From Bacillota bacterium (GTDB lineage Bacteria > Bacillota > Bacilli > Bacillales_B > DSM-18226), in NCBI GenBank assembly GCA_021821235.1, contig JAKACS010000006.1:1-15892 (forward strand): a stretch of 15,892 nt of DNA. The letters run 5' to 3'. Of the stretch, positions 1 through 8,483 are shown one piece after another. Position 1 is the stretch's first letter; the number at the start of each line of letters is the position of its first letter. A model generated the notes under the pieces. The model had not been told where the DNA came from. It searched no databases and saw nothing but the letters and a program-made list of their open reading frames with translations. Position numbers and translations under genes: made by a program.

Positions 1-1275
1 ATGAGCGATGATATGCTCTCTCAGGATGAAATAGATGCGCTGTTAAGGGGAACAGGGGACGATGATTTTGAGCAAGATTTCAGGCAAGATGGAAATGAAA
101 TCCAAGACGATTTATTAACACCAATGGAAAAAGATGCATTGGGTGAGATCGGGAATATTTCGTTTGGCAGCTCCGCTACGGCATTGTCAACCTTATTAAA
201 TCAAAAAGTGGAAATTACCACACCAAACGTCTTAATTGTTCTCCGGAAAAATTTAAGCGAAGAATTTCCGCATCCATATGTTGGCATTCAAGTTGGTTAC
301 ACAGAAGGATTTTCAGGCAGCAACTTGCTGATTATCCAACAAAGTGACGCAGCCATCATTGCCGATCTTATGTTAGGCGGCGATGGGACAACTCCGAATG
401 AACTTATGGGGGAAATCCAGCTAAGTGCGGTGCAAGAGGCAATGAATCAGATGATGGGTTCTGCCGCAACATCGATGTCAACGGTTTTTAATAAACGGGT
501 GGATATATCTCCACCGACAATAAATATTTTGGATGTATCGCAAGGAGAAGGAACCGATCAGCTTCCAGATGAGGAACAGCTAGTCAAAATTTCATTCCGG
601 TTAAAGGTTGGTTCTTTGATTGATTCAACAATCATGCAGCTTTTGCCGCTTCATTTTGCGAAACAACTTGTGTTTGAGTTGATGAATCCAGGGCAAGTTG
701 CACAAACAATGGCAAGCGGCTACCAGGCTTTTGGTGAAGATGAATCTTTTTCTTCCAATGGATCTGTGCCACAAATATCTAAGGAAGCAGCAATGGAAGC
801 GAATGCTGGATTTGTTTATGGTACAGATAATCGCCTTCAAAATCTGCAGACGAATATTGCACAAGTGAATCAAGCTTACAATCAGACAGCCGCCTATGCA
901 AATTCGAATTCAGCACCGCAGCATTTGGGTTCCGGATTTCAAGGTGCTGCTCAGCCAACGATTCAGCCTGCAGTTTTCTCTGATTTCGAATCGCAGCATG
1001 CTGCAAATGTGGAAACGAAAAACCTTGATATGTTATTGGATATTCCGTTACAAGTAACGGTTGAGCTTGGGAGAACGAAACGCTCCGTTAAAGAAATACT
1101 AGAACTTTCAACTGGCTCCATAATTGAATTGGACAAGCTGGCGGGTGAACCAGTTGATGTTTTGGTCAACAACCGGCTGGTAGCAAAAGGTGAGGTCGTG
1201 GTCATTGATGAAAACTTCGGCGTACGGGTTACAGATATTATCAGCCAGAGCGACCGAATCAAGAAATTACGATAA
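1..1275 (+). CDS. fliY: Flagellar motor switch phosphatase FliY (FliN-type C-terminus)
   Basis: FliY is a rotor C-ring protein that both forms part of the switch and dephosphorylates CheY-P at the motor. The 424-residue product has three parts. Residues 6-15 (LSQDEIDALL) match the N-terminal CheY-P-binding motif shared with FliM. Residues about 40-230 form a CheC-type phosphatase domain with two complete active-site motifs of the form D/S-x3-E-x2-N-x22-P: D45/E49/N52/P75 and S142/E146/N149/P172. Residues about 341-424 are a FliN/SpoA domain that builds the C-ring. A low-complexity Gln/Asn/Ala-rich linker (about 235-340) joins them. B. subtilis FliY is about 378 residues, so this one is longer, apparently in the linker. 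The window begins exactly at the ATG, so no upstream ribosome site is visible and an earlier start cannot be excluded, though the N-terminus aligns well with the family. cheY follows after 17 bases. Confidence 0.96.
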   Translation: MSDDMLSQDEIDALLRGTGDDDFEQDFRQDGNEIQDDLLTPMEKDALGEIGNISFGSSATALSTLLNQKVEITTPNVLIVLRKNLSEEFPHPYVGIQVGYTEGFSGSNLLIIQQSDAAIIADLMLGGDGTTPNELMGEIQLSAVQEAMNQMMGSAATSMSTVFNKRVDISPPTINILDVSQGEGTDQLPDEEQLVKISFRLKVGSLIDSTIMQLLPLHFAKQLVFELMNPGQVAQTMASGYQAFGEDESFSSNGSVPQISKEAAMEANAGFVYGTDNRLQNLQTNIAQVNQAYNQTAAYANSNSAPQHLGSGFQGAAQPTIQPAVFSDFESQHAANVETKNLDMLLDIPLQVTVELGRTKRSVKEILELSTGSIIELDKLAGEPVDVLVNNRLVAKGEVVVIDENFGVRVTDIISQSDRIKKLR

Positions 1276-1292
1276 TTCAGGAGGATGAACCA

Positions 1293-1655
1293 ATGGCACA
1301 TAAAATATTGATTGTGGATGATGCTGCATTTATGCGAATGATGATTAAGGATATTTTAACGAAAAATGGCTACGAAGTTGTCGGCGAAGCAGCGGACGGC
1401 GTTCAAGCGATTGAAAAATACAAAGAAACCTCTCCCGATTTAATTACAATGGATATTACCATGCCGGAAATGGACGGGATTACCGCATTGAAAGAAATAA
1501 AAAAAATTAATCCGGCCGCCAAAATCATTATGTGTTCGGCAATGGGGCAGCAGGCAATGGTGATTGATGCGATACAAGCGGGGGCGAAGGATTTTATTGT
1601 TAAACCTTTCCAAGCTGACCGTGTGCTTGAAGCAATTTCGAAAACGTTAGGATAA
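1293..1655 (+). CDS. cheY: Chemotaxis response regulator CheY
   Basis: CheY is the single-domain response regulator that is phosphorylated by CheA and binds the flagellar switch (FliM/FliY) to change rotation; in Bacillus CheY-P promotes counter-clockwise rotation. The 120-residue protein is one receiver domain of the same length as B. subtilis CheY. The acidic pocket is D9 and D10, the phosphorylated aspartate is D54 (in ITMDITMP), the switch Ser/Thr position is S82 and the conserved lysine is K104 (in FIVKPF). A strong ribosome site AGGAGG at 1279-1284 lies 8 bases before the ATG and just after the fliY stop, so the two genes are surely co-transcribed. The receiver domain is paralogous to that of CheB further down the operon. 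Confidence 0.98.
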   Translation: MAHKILIVDDAAFMRMMIKDILTKNGYEVVGEAADGVQAIEKYKETSPDLITMDITMPEMDGITALKEIKKINPAAKIIMCSAMGQQAMVIDAIQAGAKDFIVKPFQADRVLEAISKTLG

Positions 1656-1733
1656 GGAATTGATTGCGCGTGAACGGGCAGTTAGCCCCCATTGGTGGAA
1701 GTTTCATTTTAATAAAATTAGAGGTGCAGCGCC

Positions 1734-2408
1734 TTGTTAAACATTCAAAAATGGTTAAAAGTAGCGCTTATTGTGATCATTGCTCTGCTTGGACCGCAGC
1801 CAGCGGCTCAAGCAGGGCAATTGAACAACAGTGTAAAAGACTGCTTTCAAAATCCGGATAAATGTCAGGATCAGAACCTTTCCCCAACCAAACAAAAAAC
1901 GGTTCAAAAGGGATCAACCACCACTGCCGCAACAGTGGGAATTACAATATGGGATTTTGTGAGAATGATCTTTGCGACGATCTTCGTTGTCGCGCTGATG
2001 TATATATTGTTGAAATTTATCAATAAGCGGAGCAAGTCGTTCAAATCAACACAACTTGTCGAAAACCTCGGCGGAACCTCGCTTGGGGCAAATCGATCCG
2101 TACAAATCGTCAAAATTGGCAGCGAACTTTTTATCGTTGGAGTCGGAGAAAATGTCCAGTTGCTGAAAGAGATTGATAATGCCGAAGAGCGAAAGGAAAT
2201 TCTTGCAGAATACAACAACAAGATGGAACAGCTTGTCCAACCAAGCGATATTGTGACAAAGCTAATTGAAAGAACAAAAAACTGGCAGCCGCAAAAGGCA
2301 AAGAATCTTCCGTTTTCTTCCTTGTTAAAGACCGAGCTGGAAGAAATGGCAAACGGCAGAAAAAAGCTTTTTGATGAAATGAAAAAGAAGGGGTCAGATG
2401 AGCAATGA
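1734..2408 (+). CDS. fliO: Flagellar export-apparatus assembly protein FliO (FliZ of Bacillus)
   Basis: FliO helps assemble and stabilise the FliP ring of the flagellar type III export gate. The start is TTG at 1734: GAGGTG at 1721-1726 is well spaced, and the reading begins with a typical signal peptide (basic K6/K9, hydrophobic 10-20, likely cleavage after AQA at 25-27). A short extracytoplasmic segment (28-65) contains two cysteines, C37 and C44. A transmembrane helix spans about 70-95, then a basic stretch (KFINKRSKSFKS), then a cytoplasmic domain with the FliO-like VEN.GGTSLGANRSVQIVKIG segment and a charged C-terminus. The length of 224 residues is close to the Bacillus protein (about 219). 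This is the large Gram-positive form; enterobacterial FliO is much shorter. Its stop overlaps the fliP start (ATGA), so translation is probably coupled. The name fliZ used in Bacillus is not the enterobacterial regulator FliZ. Confidence 0.9.
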   Translation: MLNIQKWLKVALIVIIALLGPQPAAQAGQLNNSVKDCFQNPDKCQDQNLSPTKQKTVQKGSTTTAATVGITIWDFVRMIFATIFVVALMYILLKFINKRSKSFKSTQLVENLGGTSLGANRSVQIVKIGSELFIVGVGENVQLLKEIDNAEERKEILAEYNNKMEQLVQPSDIVTKLIERTKNWQPQKAKNLPFSSLLKTELEEMANGRKKLFDEMKKKGSDEQ

Positions 2409-3070
2409 ACCAATTTGTAGATTTTTTCAACAGCAGTTCCCCTGCAAATGTTTCAACATCGGTAAAGCTGCTGTTGCTCTTAACGGTGTTGTCGCTTGCC
2501 CCGAGCATTTTGATCTTAATGACAGCATTTACAAGGATTGTCATCGTTCTTTCCTTTGTCAGAACGGCGCTTGCTACCCAGCAAATGCCGCCAAACCAAG
2601 TGATTGTCGGTCTGTCATTGTTTTTAACGTTTTTTGTTATGGCGCCGACGTTTCAAGAGGTAAATAAAACGGCACTTACCCCTTTATTCAATGAGAAAAT
2701 AACACTCGAACAGGCATTTGATCGCGCTAGCGTTCCGTTCAAAGACTTTATGAGCGCCCATACGAGACAGAAAGATCTTGCTTTATTTCTCAATTATTCT
2801 AAAGCGCCTAAACCGAAATCAATTCAAGATATTCCACTGACCACATTGGTGCCGGCTTTTGCCATCAGCGAATTGAAAACAGCTTTTCAAATGGGTTTTA
2901 TGATTTTCATTCCTTTTCTGGTCATTGATATGATCGTTGCGAGCGTGCTCATGTCAATGGGAATGGTCATGCTGCCGCCGGTAATGATTTCTTTGCCGTT
3001 TAAAATCCTTTTGTTTGTGATGGTGGATGGATGGTATTTAGTCGTTAAATCATTATTAGATAGTTTTTAA
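2405..3070 (+). CDS. fliP: Flagellar type III export gate protein FliP
   Basis: FliP is a core channel subunit of the flagellar export gate; in well-studied systems five FliP, four FliQ and one FliR form the pore in the membrane. The 221-residue protein has the family's length in Bacillus and no long cleavable signal like that of enterobacterial FliP. Hydrophobic segments lie near 19-52, 64-83, 165-189 and 192-217. Family signatures are present: FTRIVIVLSFVRTALATQQMPP near 42-63 and PAFAISELKTAFQMGF at 150-165. The ATG overlaps the fliO stop codon by four bases (ATGA). An upstream AAGAAGGGG at 2385-2393 can serve as ribosome site. fliQ follows after 14 bases. Confidence 0.98.
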   Translation: MNQFVDFFNSSSPANVSTSVKLLLLLTVLSLAPSILILMTAFTRIVIVLSFVRTALATQQMPPNQVIVGLSLFLTFFVMAPTFQEVNKTALTPLFNEKITLEQAFDRASVPFKDFMSAHTRQKDLALFLNYSKAPKPKSIQDIPLTTLVPAFAISELKTAFQMGFMIFIPFLVIDMIVASVLMSMGMVMLPPVMISLPFKILLFVMVDGWYLVVKSLLDSF

Positions 3071-3084
3071 GCAGGTGAAGAAGA

Positions 3085-3354
3085 ATGGATGCTGAAACGG
3101 TTATATCGATTGCCCAAAGAGGGATCTACGCAATTTTGTTCATAAGTGGACCACTGCTAGTGATTGCACTAGTGGTTGGGCTGATTATCAGTATTTTTCA
3201 GGCCACTACCCAAATTCAAGAGCAGACGCTTGCCTTCGTTCCGAAAATAATTGCGGTTCTCTTGGGGATTCTGTTTTTTGGACGGTGGATGCTCAGCTAC
3301 ATGCTTTCGTATGCAAGCGAAATATTTTCGAATCTAACGAGATTTATAGGATGA
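3085..3354 (+). CDS. fliQ: Flagellar type III export gate protein FliQ
   Basis: FliQ is the small lateral subunit of the FliPQR export channel. The 89-residue protein has the usual family length and two hydrophobic helices, about residues 14-38 and 50-74. They are separated by the conserved polar loop QATTQIQEQTLAFVPK, which is characteristic of FliQ and its virulence homologues. The ribosome site AGGTGAAG (3073-3080) lies just before the ATG. fliR starts 6 bases after the stop. An imperfect inverted repeat at 3151-3175 falls inside the codons for the first helix and has no obvious meaning. Confidence 0.97.
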   Translation: MDAETVISIAQRGIYAILFISGPLLVIALVVGLIISIFQATTQIQEQTLAFVPKIIAVLLGILFFGRWMLSYMLSYASEIFSNLTRFIG

Positions 3355-3360
3355 TCTCAC

Positions 3361-4137
3361 ATGAATGATTTACTGCCGAAATTTCCAGCATTCCTGCTAA
3401 TCTTCGTTCGGATTACATCTTTTTTTGTGATGATGCCGCTGTTTTCGTACCGGACAATTCCGACTGTCCATAAATTGGGTATGGGATTTTTCTTATCATG
3501 GCTAATGTTTTATTCCATTGAGCCGCCCATTTTTGAAATCAATGGCACCTATTTTCTCTTGATCATGAAAGAGGCACTCGTTGGTGTGCTGATTGGGTTT
3601 ACTGCCTATGTGATTTTATCAGCGATCCAAATTGCCGGCGGGCTGATTGATTTTCAAATGGGTTTTTCGATTGCGAACGTTATCGATCCGCAAAACGGCA
3701 CGCAAAGCCCGCTATTAGGACAGTATTTGTATACATTCGCTTTACTCTTGCTGCTTTCTTTTAACGGTCATCATCTATTGATCGATGGAATTTACAACAG
3801 CTATCGCTTTATCCCCATCGACCAGCCATGGCTGCCGCTAGGCAATGCAAATGTGGTGAACTATATTGTCAAATCGTTCAGCACGATGTTTCTTGTTGCC
3901 TTTCAAATGTCTTTACCGGTTGTAGGAAGCCTGTTTTTAGTTGATGTGGCGCTTGGAATTGTCGCAAGAACAGTTCCACAACTAAATATCTTTGTTGTCG
4001 GCTTGCCGGTTAAAATAGTTGTTGGTTTCATTGTTATCATCACGGTATTGGGTACACTGCTTGCCCTTGTCTCTCATTTGGTGGAGACAGTACTTTACAC
4101 AATGCGGGACTTGATGCAGCTTTTTGGGGGTTCATAA
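3361..4137 (+). CDS. fliR: Flagellar type III export gate protein FliR
   Basis: FliR is the single-copy subunit that completes the FliP-FliQ export channel and contacts FlhB. The 258-residue protein is very hydrophobic, with about six membrane segments (near 9-29, 40-56, 65-93, 120-136, 170-200 and 213-238). Family landmarks include KEALVGVLIGF (70-80), the GGLIDFQMGFSIANVIDP stretch (93-110) and RTVPQLNIFVVGLPVKI (203-219). The length matches Bacillus FliR (about 259). The ribosome site is weak (AGGATGA at 3348-3354, overlapping the fliQ stop), suggesting coupling to fliQ translation. The TAA stop is directly followed by the flhB ATG with no spacer. Confidence 0.97.
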   Translation: MNDLLPKFPAFLLIFVRITSFFVMMPLFSYRTIPTVHKLGMGFFLSWLMFYSIEPPIFEINGTYFLLIMKEALVGVLIGFTAYVILSAIQIAGGLIDFQMGFSIANVIDPQNGTQSPLLGQYLYTFALLLLLSFNGHHLLIDGIYNSYRFIPIDQPWLPLGNANVVNYIVKSFSTMFLVAFQMSLPVVGSLFLVDVALGIVARTVPQLNIFVVGLPVKIVVGFIVIITVLGTLLALVSHLVETVLYTMRDLMQLFGGS

Positions 4138-5220
4138 ATGGAGCTTTTGTCGCTTGATTTGCAATTTTTCTCGGGAGAAAAAACAGAAAAAGCTACGCCC
4201 AAAAAACGTCAAGAAACGCGAAAAAAAGGGCAGACTGCAAAAAGCCAGGATATCAATACAGCGGTTGTCCTGTTGGCTGTTTTTCTCTATTTCCTGTTTG
4301 CCGGCAGCTATTTACAAAATGGAGTTTTTTCTTTGTTTAAAAGTTCCTTGCAAGATTTTTTGCTGATGGATGCCACAGAAGGCAATCTAAAAGTTATTTT
4401 CCTGCGAATAGTAAAGGAACTCGCCCTTTACATCGGGCCGATCATGTTGGTTGCAATGATTGCCGGTGCGGCTGCCAATTTTCTTCAAGTCGGCTTTCTT
4501 TTTACAAGCGAAGCAATACAGCCGAAGCTTGAAAAAATCAATCCGATCAGTGGGTTTAAACGGGTTTTTTCAATCAGGGCGATTGTGGAGCTGTTAAAGT
4601 CGATTTTAAAAATAGGTTTTGTAGGGATTGTAACCTTTGCGGTGTTATGGAAAAGAATGGATGAGATTCTTGTGTTGGGACAAAAGCCAATTGGTGTTGC
4701 ACTTGCCACGTTGGGGAGTTTAACACTGCAAATGGGTTTGTTTGCCTCTGGAGCACTCATGTTTTTAGCCGTATTGGATTTTCTTTATCAAAAATATGAT
4801 TTTGAAAAAAATATTCGAATGTCAAAACAGGATATTAAAGACGAATACAAAAATTCTGAAGGTGATCCGCAAATAAAATCGCGCATCAAGCAAAGACAGC
4901 GGGAAATGGCGATGCGGCGCATGATGCAGGAAGTACCGAAAGCAGATGTTGTGATCACAAATCCAACGCATTATGCGGTTGCAATCAAATATGATGAGGC
5001 AAAAAGGGACGCACCGTTCGTTGTGGCAAAGGGAGTTGACTATACCGCCCAGAAAATAAAACTTGTTGCAAAGGAAAATGAAGTCATCACGGTTGAAAAC
5101 CGTCCACTCGCAAGGGCACTTTATAGTCAAACCGAAATCGGCGATACGATTCCGGAAGAATTTTTCAAAGCGGTAGCCGAAATCCTCGCCTTCGTCTATC
5201 GAACAAAAACCAAACGATAA
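4138..5220 (+). CDS. flhB: Flagellar export switch protein FlhB
   Basis: FlhB is the substrate-specificity switch of the flagellar export gate: its cytoplasmic domain cleaves itself so that export changes from rod/hook to filament subunits. The 360-residue protein equals the B. subtilis length. The N-terminus is basic (EKTEKATPKKRQETRKKGQ, 14-32), followed by four membrane segments (about 42-60, 90-118, 145-170, 187-216) and a cytoplasmic domain. The autocleavage motif NPTH is intact at 275-278, with cleavage expected between N275 and P276. The ATG touches the fliR stop; the run GGGGG at 4126-4130 in the last fliR codons is the likely ribosome site. A 59-base gap separates it from flhA, one of the longest spacers in the export-gate block. 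Confidence 0.98.
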   Translation: MELLSLDLQFFSGEKTEKATPKKRQETRKKGQTAKSQDINTAVVLLAVFLYFLFAGSYLQNGVFSLFKSSLQDFLLMDATEGNLKVIFLRIVKELALYIGPIMLVAMIAGAAANFLQVGFLFTSEAIQPKLEKINPISGFKRVFSIRAIVELLKSILKIGFVGIVTFAVLWKRMDEILVLGQKPIGVALATLGSLTLQMGLFASGALMFLAVLDFLYQKYDFEKNIRMSKQDIKDEYKNSEGDPQIKSRIKQRQREMAMRRMMQEVPKADVVITNPTHYAVAIKYDEAKRDAPFVVAKGVDYTAQKIKLVAKENEVITVENRPLARALYSQTEIGDTIPEEFFKAVAEILAFVYRTKTKR

Positions 5221-5225
5221 TTTTT

Positions 5226-5255
5226 TTCATAGAGGAATGTTTAAATAACTATAAT
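5226..5255 (+). promoter_or_regulatory. Candidate internal SigA-type promoter before flhA
   Basis: The flhB-flhA spacer contains a perfect -10 hexamer TATAAT at 5250-5255. Eighteen bases upstream is TTCATA at 5226-5231, which matches 4 of 6 positions of TTGACA. A start near 5262 would give a short leader that still contains the strong flhA ribosome site. This is a sequence match only; AT-rich spacers produce such matches by chance and I know of no established promoter here in B. subtilis. Confidence 0.3.
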
Positions 5256-5279
5256 CAGCAGGGAAAAGGAGGGAAGCCA

Positions 5280-7313
5280 ATGTCGGTAAGAGACATGTCA
5301 TTGTTGTTAAGTGTCATTTTGATCGTAGCCATGTTAATTATCCCGTTCCCTACCTGGCTTCTTAGTATCCTAATCATTTTAAATATTACATTAGCACTAT
5401 TGGTTTTACTCATTTCCATGAATATGACCGAGCCGCTCCAATTTTCTGTATTTCCGTCTTTGTTGCTGCTGTTGACGTTATACCGTCTCGGATTAAACGT
5501 ATCAACAACAAGGGCTATTTTATCGAAAGGAGATGCAGGGGGGGTCGTTGAAACGTTTGGAACGTTCGTTGTCGGCGGCAACATTATCGTGGGACTTGTG
5601 CTTTTCACGATTCTTATTATTATCCAATTCATTGTCATCACAAAAGGGTCGGAACGTGTTTCTGAAGTTGCCGCTCGCTTTACGCTGGATGCCATGCCCG
5701 GCAAACAAATGAGCATCGATGCGGATTTAAATGCAGGGATGATTACGGAGCAAGAGGCACGGCAGCGGCGCGAAAAGGTTGGCAAAGAGGCCGATTTTTA
5801 TGGTGCAATGGACGGTGCAAGCAAATTTGTTAAAGGCGATGCCATTGCAAGCATCATCATCGTTTTAATTAACCTTACTGTCGGAATCGTGATGGGAATG
5901 GTTCAACAAGGAATGGGGATTGCCCAAGCAGCACAGCATTTCTCCTTGTTGACAGTCGGAGACGGAATTGTCAGTCAAATTCCTGCATTACTGATTTCAA
6001 CCGCAACAGGGATTGTGGTTACAAGAGCTGCTTCGGACGGTAATCTTGGTAAAGATATTACTTCGCAGCTGCTGGCTTATCCGAAAATGCTCTATATAGC
6101 CGGCGGAACGATTTTCCTGCTTGGATTGTTTACCCCGATTAATGATGTGCTGACGATTCCTGTTGCCGGTGCGCTTGCGTTTGGCGGTTACATGTTTTCT
6201 AAAATGCCGGAAGAGAAAAATCAGCTCGAACAAATGGAAGAAGTAATGGAAGCAGATGAGCTGAAAAGCCCTGAAAGTGTAATTAGTCTCATTAATGTTG
6301 ATCCAATTGAGTTTGAATTTGGCTATGGTCTGATCCCCCTGGCAGACGCCAATCAAGGAGGCGACTTGCTCGATCGAATTGTCATGATTCGCCGCCAGCT
6401 TGCAATTGAACTGGGAATCGTGATCCCGGTCGTAAGAATCCGCGATAATATTCAGCTTCAGCCAAATGAGTATCGTTTAAAGATTAAAGGGAATGAAATG
6501 GCCAAGGGTGAGTTGCTTTTGGATCATTATTTAGCAATGAGTCCGGGCATCGAAGACGATTCAGTTGAAGGAATAGATACAATAGAGCCTTCATTCGGAC
6601 TGCCGGCGAAATGGATTACGGAGGAAATGAAGGAACGGGCAGAAATTTTTGGCTATACCGTTGTTGATCCCCCATCCGTTGTCTCGACACATATAACAGA
6701 AGTCATCAAGACAAATGCACATGAATTATTAGGACGCCAGGAAACAAAACAATTGATCGATCATGTTAAGGAAACCTATCCGATTCTCGTGGAGGAAGTA
6801 ACTCCGGCTCCACTGTCTGTCGGTGATGTGCAAAAAGTTCTGGCAAAGCTTTTAAAAGAAAATGTTTCCATACGCAATTTACCTGTCATCTTTGAAACTC
6901 TTGCCGATTTTGGAAAAATTACAAGCGATACCGATGTTCTTGGAGAATATGTGCGCCAGGCTTTAGCAAGACAAATCACGCTTCAATTTAGCTCCCAGAA
7001 TGAAACTCTAAAGGTAGCTACTTTATCAGGAAAAATTGAAAAAACAATTGCCGATGCGATTCAACAAACCGAACACGGCAATTATTTATCGGTTGACCCG
7101 ACTATTTCCCAGAGAATATTGGAATCGATTGCTGCCCAGGTTGAACAATTTTCGATGGTGGAGCAAACGCCGATTATTCTTTGTTCGCCTGCAGTAAGAA
7201 TGTATGTAAGGCAATTGACGGAGCGCTATTTTCCAAAAGTGCCGATCCTCTCTTATAATGAATTGGAAGCAAATGTTGAAGTACAAAGCGTCGGGGTGGT
7301 GAATTTCGATTGA
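5280..7313 (+). CDS. flhA: Flagellar export gate protein FlhA
   Basis: FlhA forms the nonameric ring of the flagellar export gate; its membrane part couples export to the proton motive force and its cytoplasmic part docks export chaperones and substrates. The 677-residue protein has the same length as B. subtilis FlhA. The N-terminal half holds about eight membrane helices (from residue 8 to about 310). The FHIPEP-family signature lies at 129-151, including EVAARFTLDAMPGKQMSIDA. The conserved cytoplasmic loop (ADFYGAMDGASKFVKGDAIA) follows at 171-190. The C-terminal cytoplasmic domain runs from about 330 to the end and contains GYGLIPLADANQGGDLLDRI and the VVDPPSVVSTHITE stretch. The start is set by a very strong ribosome site, AAAGGAGGG at 5265-5273. 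The stop overlaps the flhF start by four bases (TTGA). Confidence 0.99.
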   Translation: MSVRDMSLLLSVILIVAMLIIPFPTWLLSILIILNITLALLVLLISMNMTEPLQFSVFPSLLLLLTLYRLGLNVSTTRAILSKGDAGGVVETFGTFVVGGNIIVGLVLFTILIIIQFIVITKGSERVSEVAARFTLDAMPGKQMSIDADLNAGMITEQEARQRREKVGKEADFYGAMDGASKFVKGDAIASIIIVLINLTVGIVMGMVQQGMGIAQAAQHFSLLTVGDGIVSQIPALLISTATGIVVTRAASDGNLGKDITSQLLAYPKMLYIAGGTIFLLGLFTPINDVLTIPVAGALAFGGYMFSKMPEEKNQLEQMEEVMEADELKSPESVISLINVDPIEFEFGYGLIPLADANQGGDLLDRIVMIRRQLAIELGIVIPVVRIRDNIQLQPNEYRLKIKGNEMAKGELLLDHYLAMSPGIEDDSVEGIDTIEPSFGLPAKWITEEMKERAEIFGYTVVDPPSVVSTHITEVIKTNAHELLGRQETKQLIDHVKETYPILVEEVTPAPLSVGDVQKVLAKLLKENVSIRNLPVIFETLADFGKITSDTDVLGEYVRQALARQITLQFSSQNETLKVATLSGKIEKTIADAIQQTEHGNYLSVDPTISQRILESIAAQVEQFSMVEQTPIILCSPAVRMYVRQLTERYFPKVPILSYNELEANVEVQSVGVVNFD

Positions 7314-8482
7314 AGGTAAAAAAGTTTACTGCTGAATCAATGGCTGAGGCAATGAAAATGGTTCGGAATGATCTTGGGAATGAGGCGGTTATCTTAAATT
7401 CCAGGATCGTTTTTAAGGGAGGATTCTTTGGCTTTTTCCGGAAGAAAAACTTTGAGGTCATCGCAGCGGTTGATCCGCAAGTGGTTTCGAATGAAAAGCC
7501 AGTGTATATGGAAAAACCGAAAAAGGCGCTGACGTCTATCTTACAAAACGGGCAACAAGATGACAGGACTGGCGGAAAACAAAAAGATATCCCGTCAAGC
7601 GTCATCCTATCAGATGAATTACTGAAAGAAATTTTATCTGTGAAAAATTTGCTCAAGCAATCCACATCGGATGGATCTGGGGCGATAAGCGCATATCCAG
7701 AACCAATTCAAAAGCTGTTACGGCTTATGAACGAGCAGGAATTTTCAGCATCCTTGAAAGAAAAATTCACAGCTGAGCTATTGGATCAATGGTTTAAACG
7801 GACGGAACAAAGTCCGGAGCAAGAAATGCTCGCCTATTTTAAAAGGGAAATACAGGATTTTCTTTCTATTTTCCCGTTTGGCGGTATCACGTTTACAAAA
7901 AAATTTATCAATGTAATTGGACCGACGGGTGTTGGAAAGACGACAACTTTGGCAAAGATCGCTGCTGACTGTGTTTTAAATCATCAAAAACAAGTGGCTT
8001 TTATTACAACAGATACGTATCGAATTGCGGCCATTGAACAGTTAAAAACGTACGCGCAAATTTTGAATGTACCCATTGAAGTATGCTACAGTTTGGCTGA
8101 TTTCCAGCAAGCAGCCGTTAAATTTGCAGATTATGATGTTGTATTGGTTGATACAGCAGGAAGGAATTTCCGAACAAAGGAATATGTGGAAGATTTACTG
8201 AAAGTAATTGATTTTACCAATGAAATGGAGACATTTCTTGTGTTAGCTTTAACTTCAAGGCAAAAAGATATGGAAGAAATTTACGAACAATTTTCCGGAA
8301 TCGCGATTGACCGGTTTATTTTTACAAAAGCCGATGAGACAAGCGTATATGGCTCCATCCTCAATATGATTGAAAAGTACAAAATTGGCGCCGCCTATGT
8401 TACAACCGGGCAAAATGTTCCAGATGACATGGTGATAGCGAGTCCGGAAACCATTACAAATTTATTGCTAGGGGTCAAATAA
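7310..8482 (+). CDS. flhF: SRP-type GTPase FlhF, flagellar placement
   Basis: FlhF is a membrane-associated GTPase of the signal recognition particle family (with Ffh and FtsY) that guides where flagellar basal bodies form. The start is TTG at 7310, overlapping the flhA stop (TTGA); the site GGGGTGGTG at 7293-7301 supports it, and the N-terminus MKVKKFTAESMAEAM fits the family. Residues 1-110 are the basic, poorly conserved B domain and about 130-195 the N domain. The NG GTPase core carries GPTGVGKT (204-211), DTYR (235-238), DTAG (281-284), TKAD (339-342) and the closing VTTGQNVPDD (364-373). At 390 residues it is longer than B. subtilis FlhF (about 366), probably in the B domain. flhG, its ATPase partner, follows with one base between. 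Confidence 0.97.
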   Translation: MKVKKFTAESMAEAMKMVRNDLGNEAVILNSRIVFKGGFFGFFRKKNFEVIAAVDPQVVSNEKPVYMEKPKKALTSILQNGQQDDRTGGKQKDIPSSVILSDELLKEILSVKNLLKQSTSDGSGAISAYPEPIQKLLRLMNEQEFSASLKEKFTAELLDQWFKRTEQSPEQEMLAYFKREIQDFLSIFPFGGITFTKKFINVIGPTGVGKTTTLAKIAADCVLNHQKQVAFITTDTYRIAAIEQLKTYAQILNVPIEVCYSLADFQQAAVKFADYDVVLVDTAGRNFRTKEYVEDLLKVIDFTNEMETFLVLALTSRQKDMEEIYEQFSGIAIDRFIFTKADETSVYGSILNMIEKYKIGAAYVTTGQNVPDDMVIASPETITNLLLGVK

Positions 8483-8483
8483 A

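Noticed and set aside
1656..1733. 78-base cheY-fliO spacer with GGGC/GCCC (1676-1688) and ATTTT/AAAAT (1706-1718) mini-hairpins and an overlapping TTG frame from 1664
   Set aside because: The stems are only 4 and 5 bp, neither is a terminator, no promoter pair is evident, and the TTG frame runs out of phase into fliO with no family likeness.
1904..2413. 169-codon minus-strand frame opposite fliO
   Set aside because: It lies wholly under fliO, a recognised gene; its translation is Ser/Phe-rich low-complexity sequence typical of antisense to coding DNA, with no family resemblance.
3151..3175. Imperfect inverted repeat inside fliQ
   Set aside because: It encodes a Leu/Val/Ile-rich membrane helix in a strongly conserved small gene, has a three-base bulge and no regulatory context; chance is the simpler explanation.
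7174..7665. 163-codon minus-strand frame across the flhA-flhF junction
   Set aside because: It is a shadow of two well-conserved genes and has no recognisable domain.
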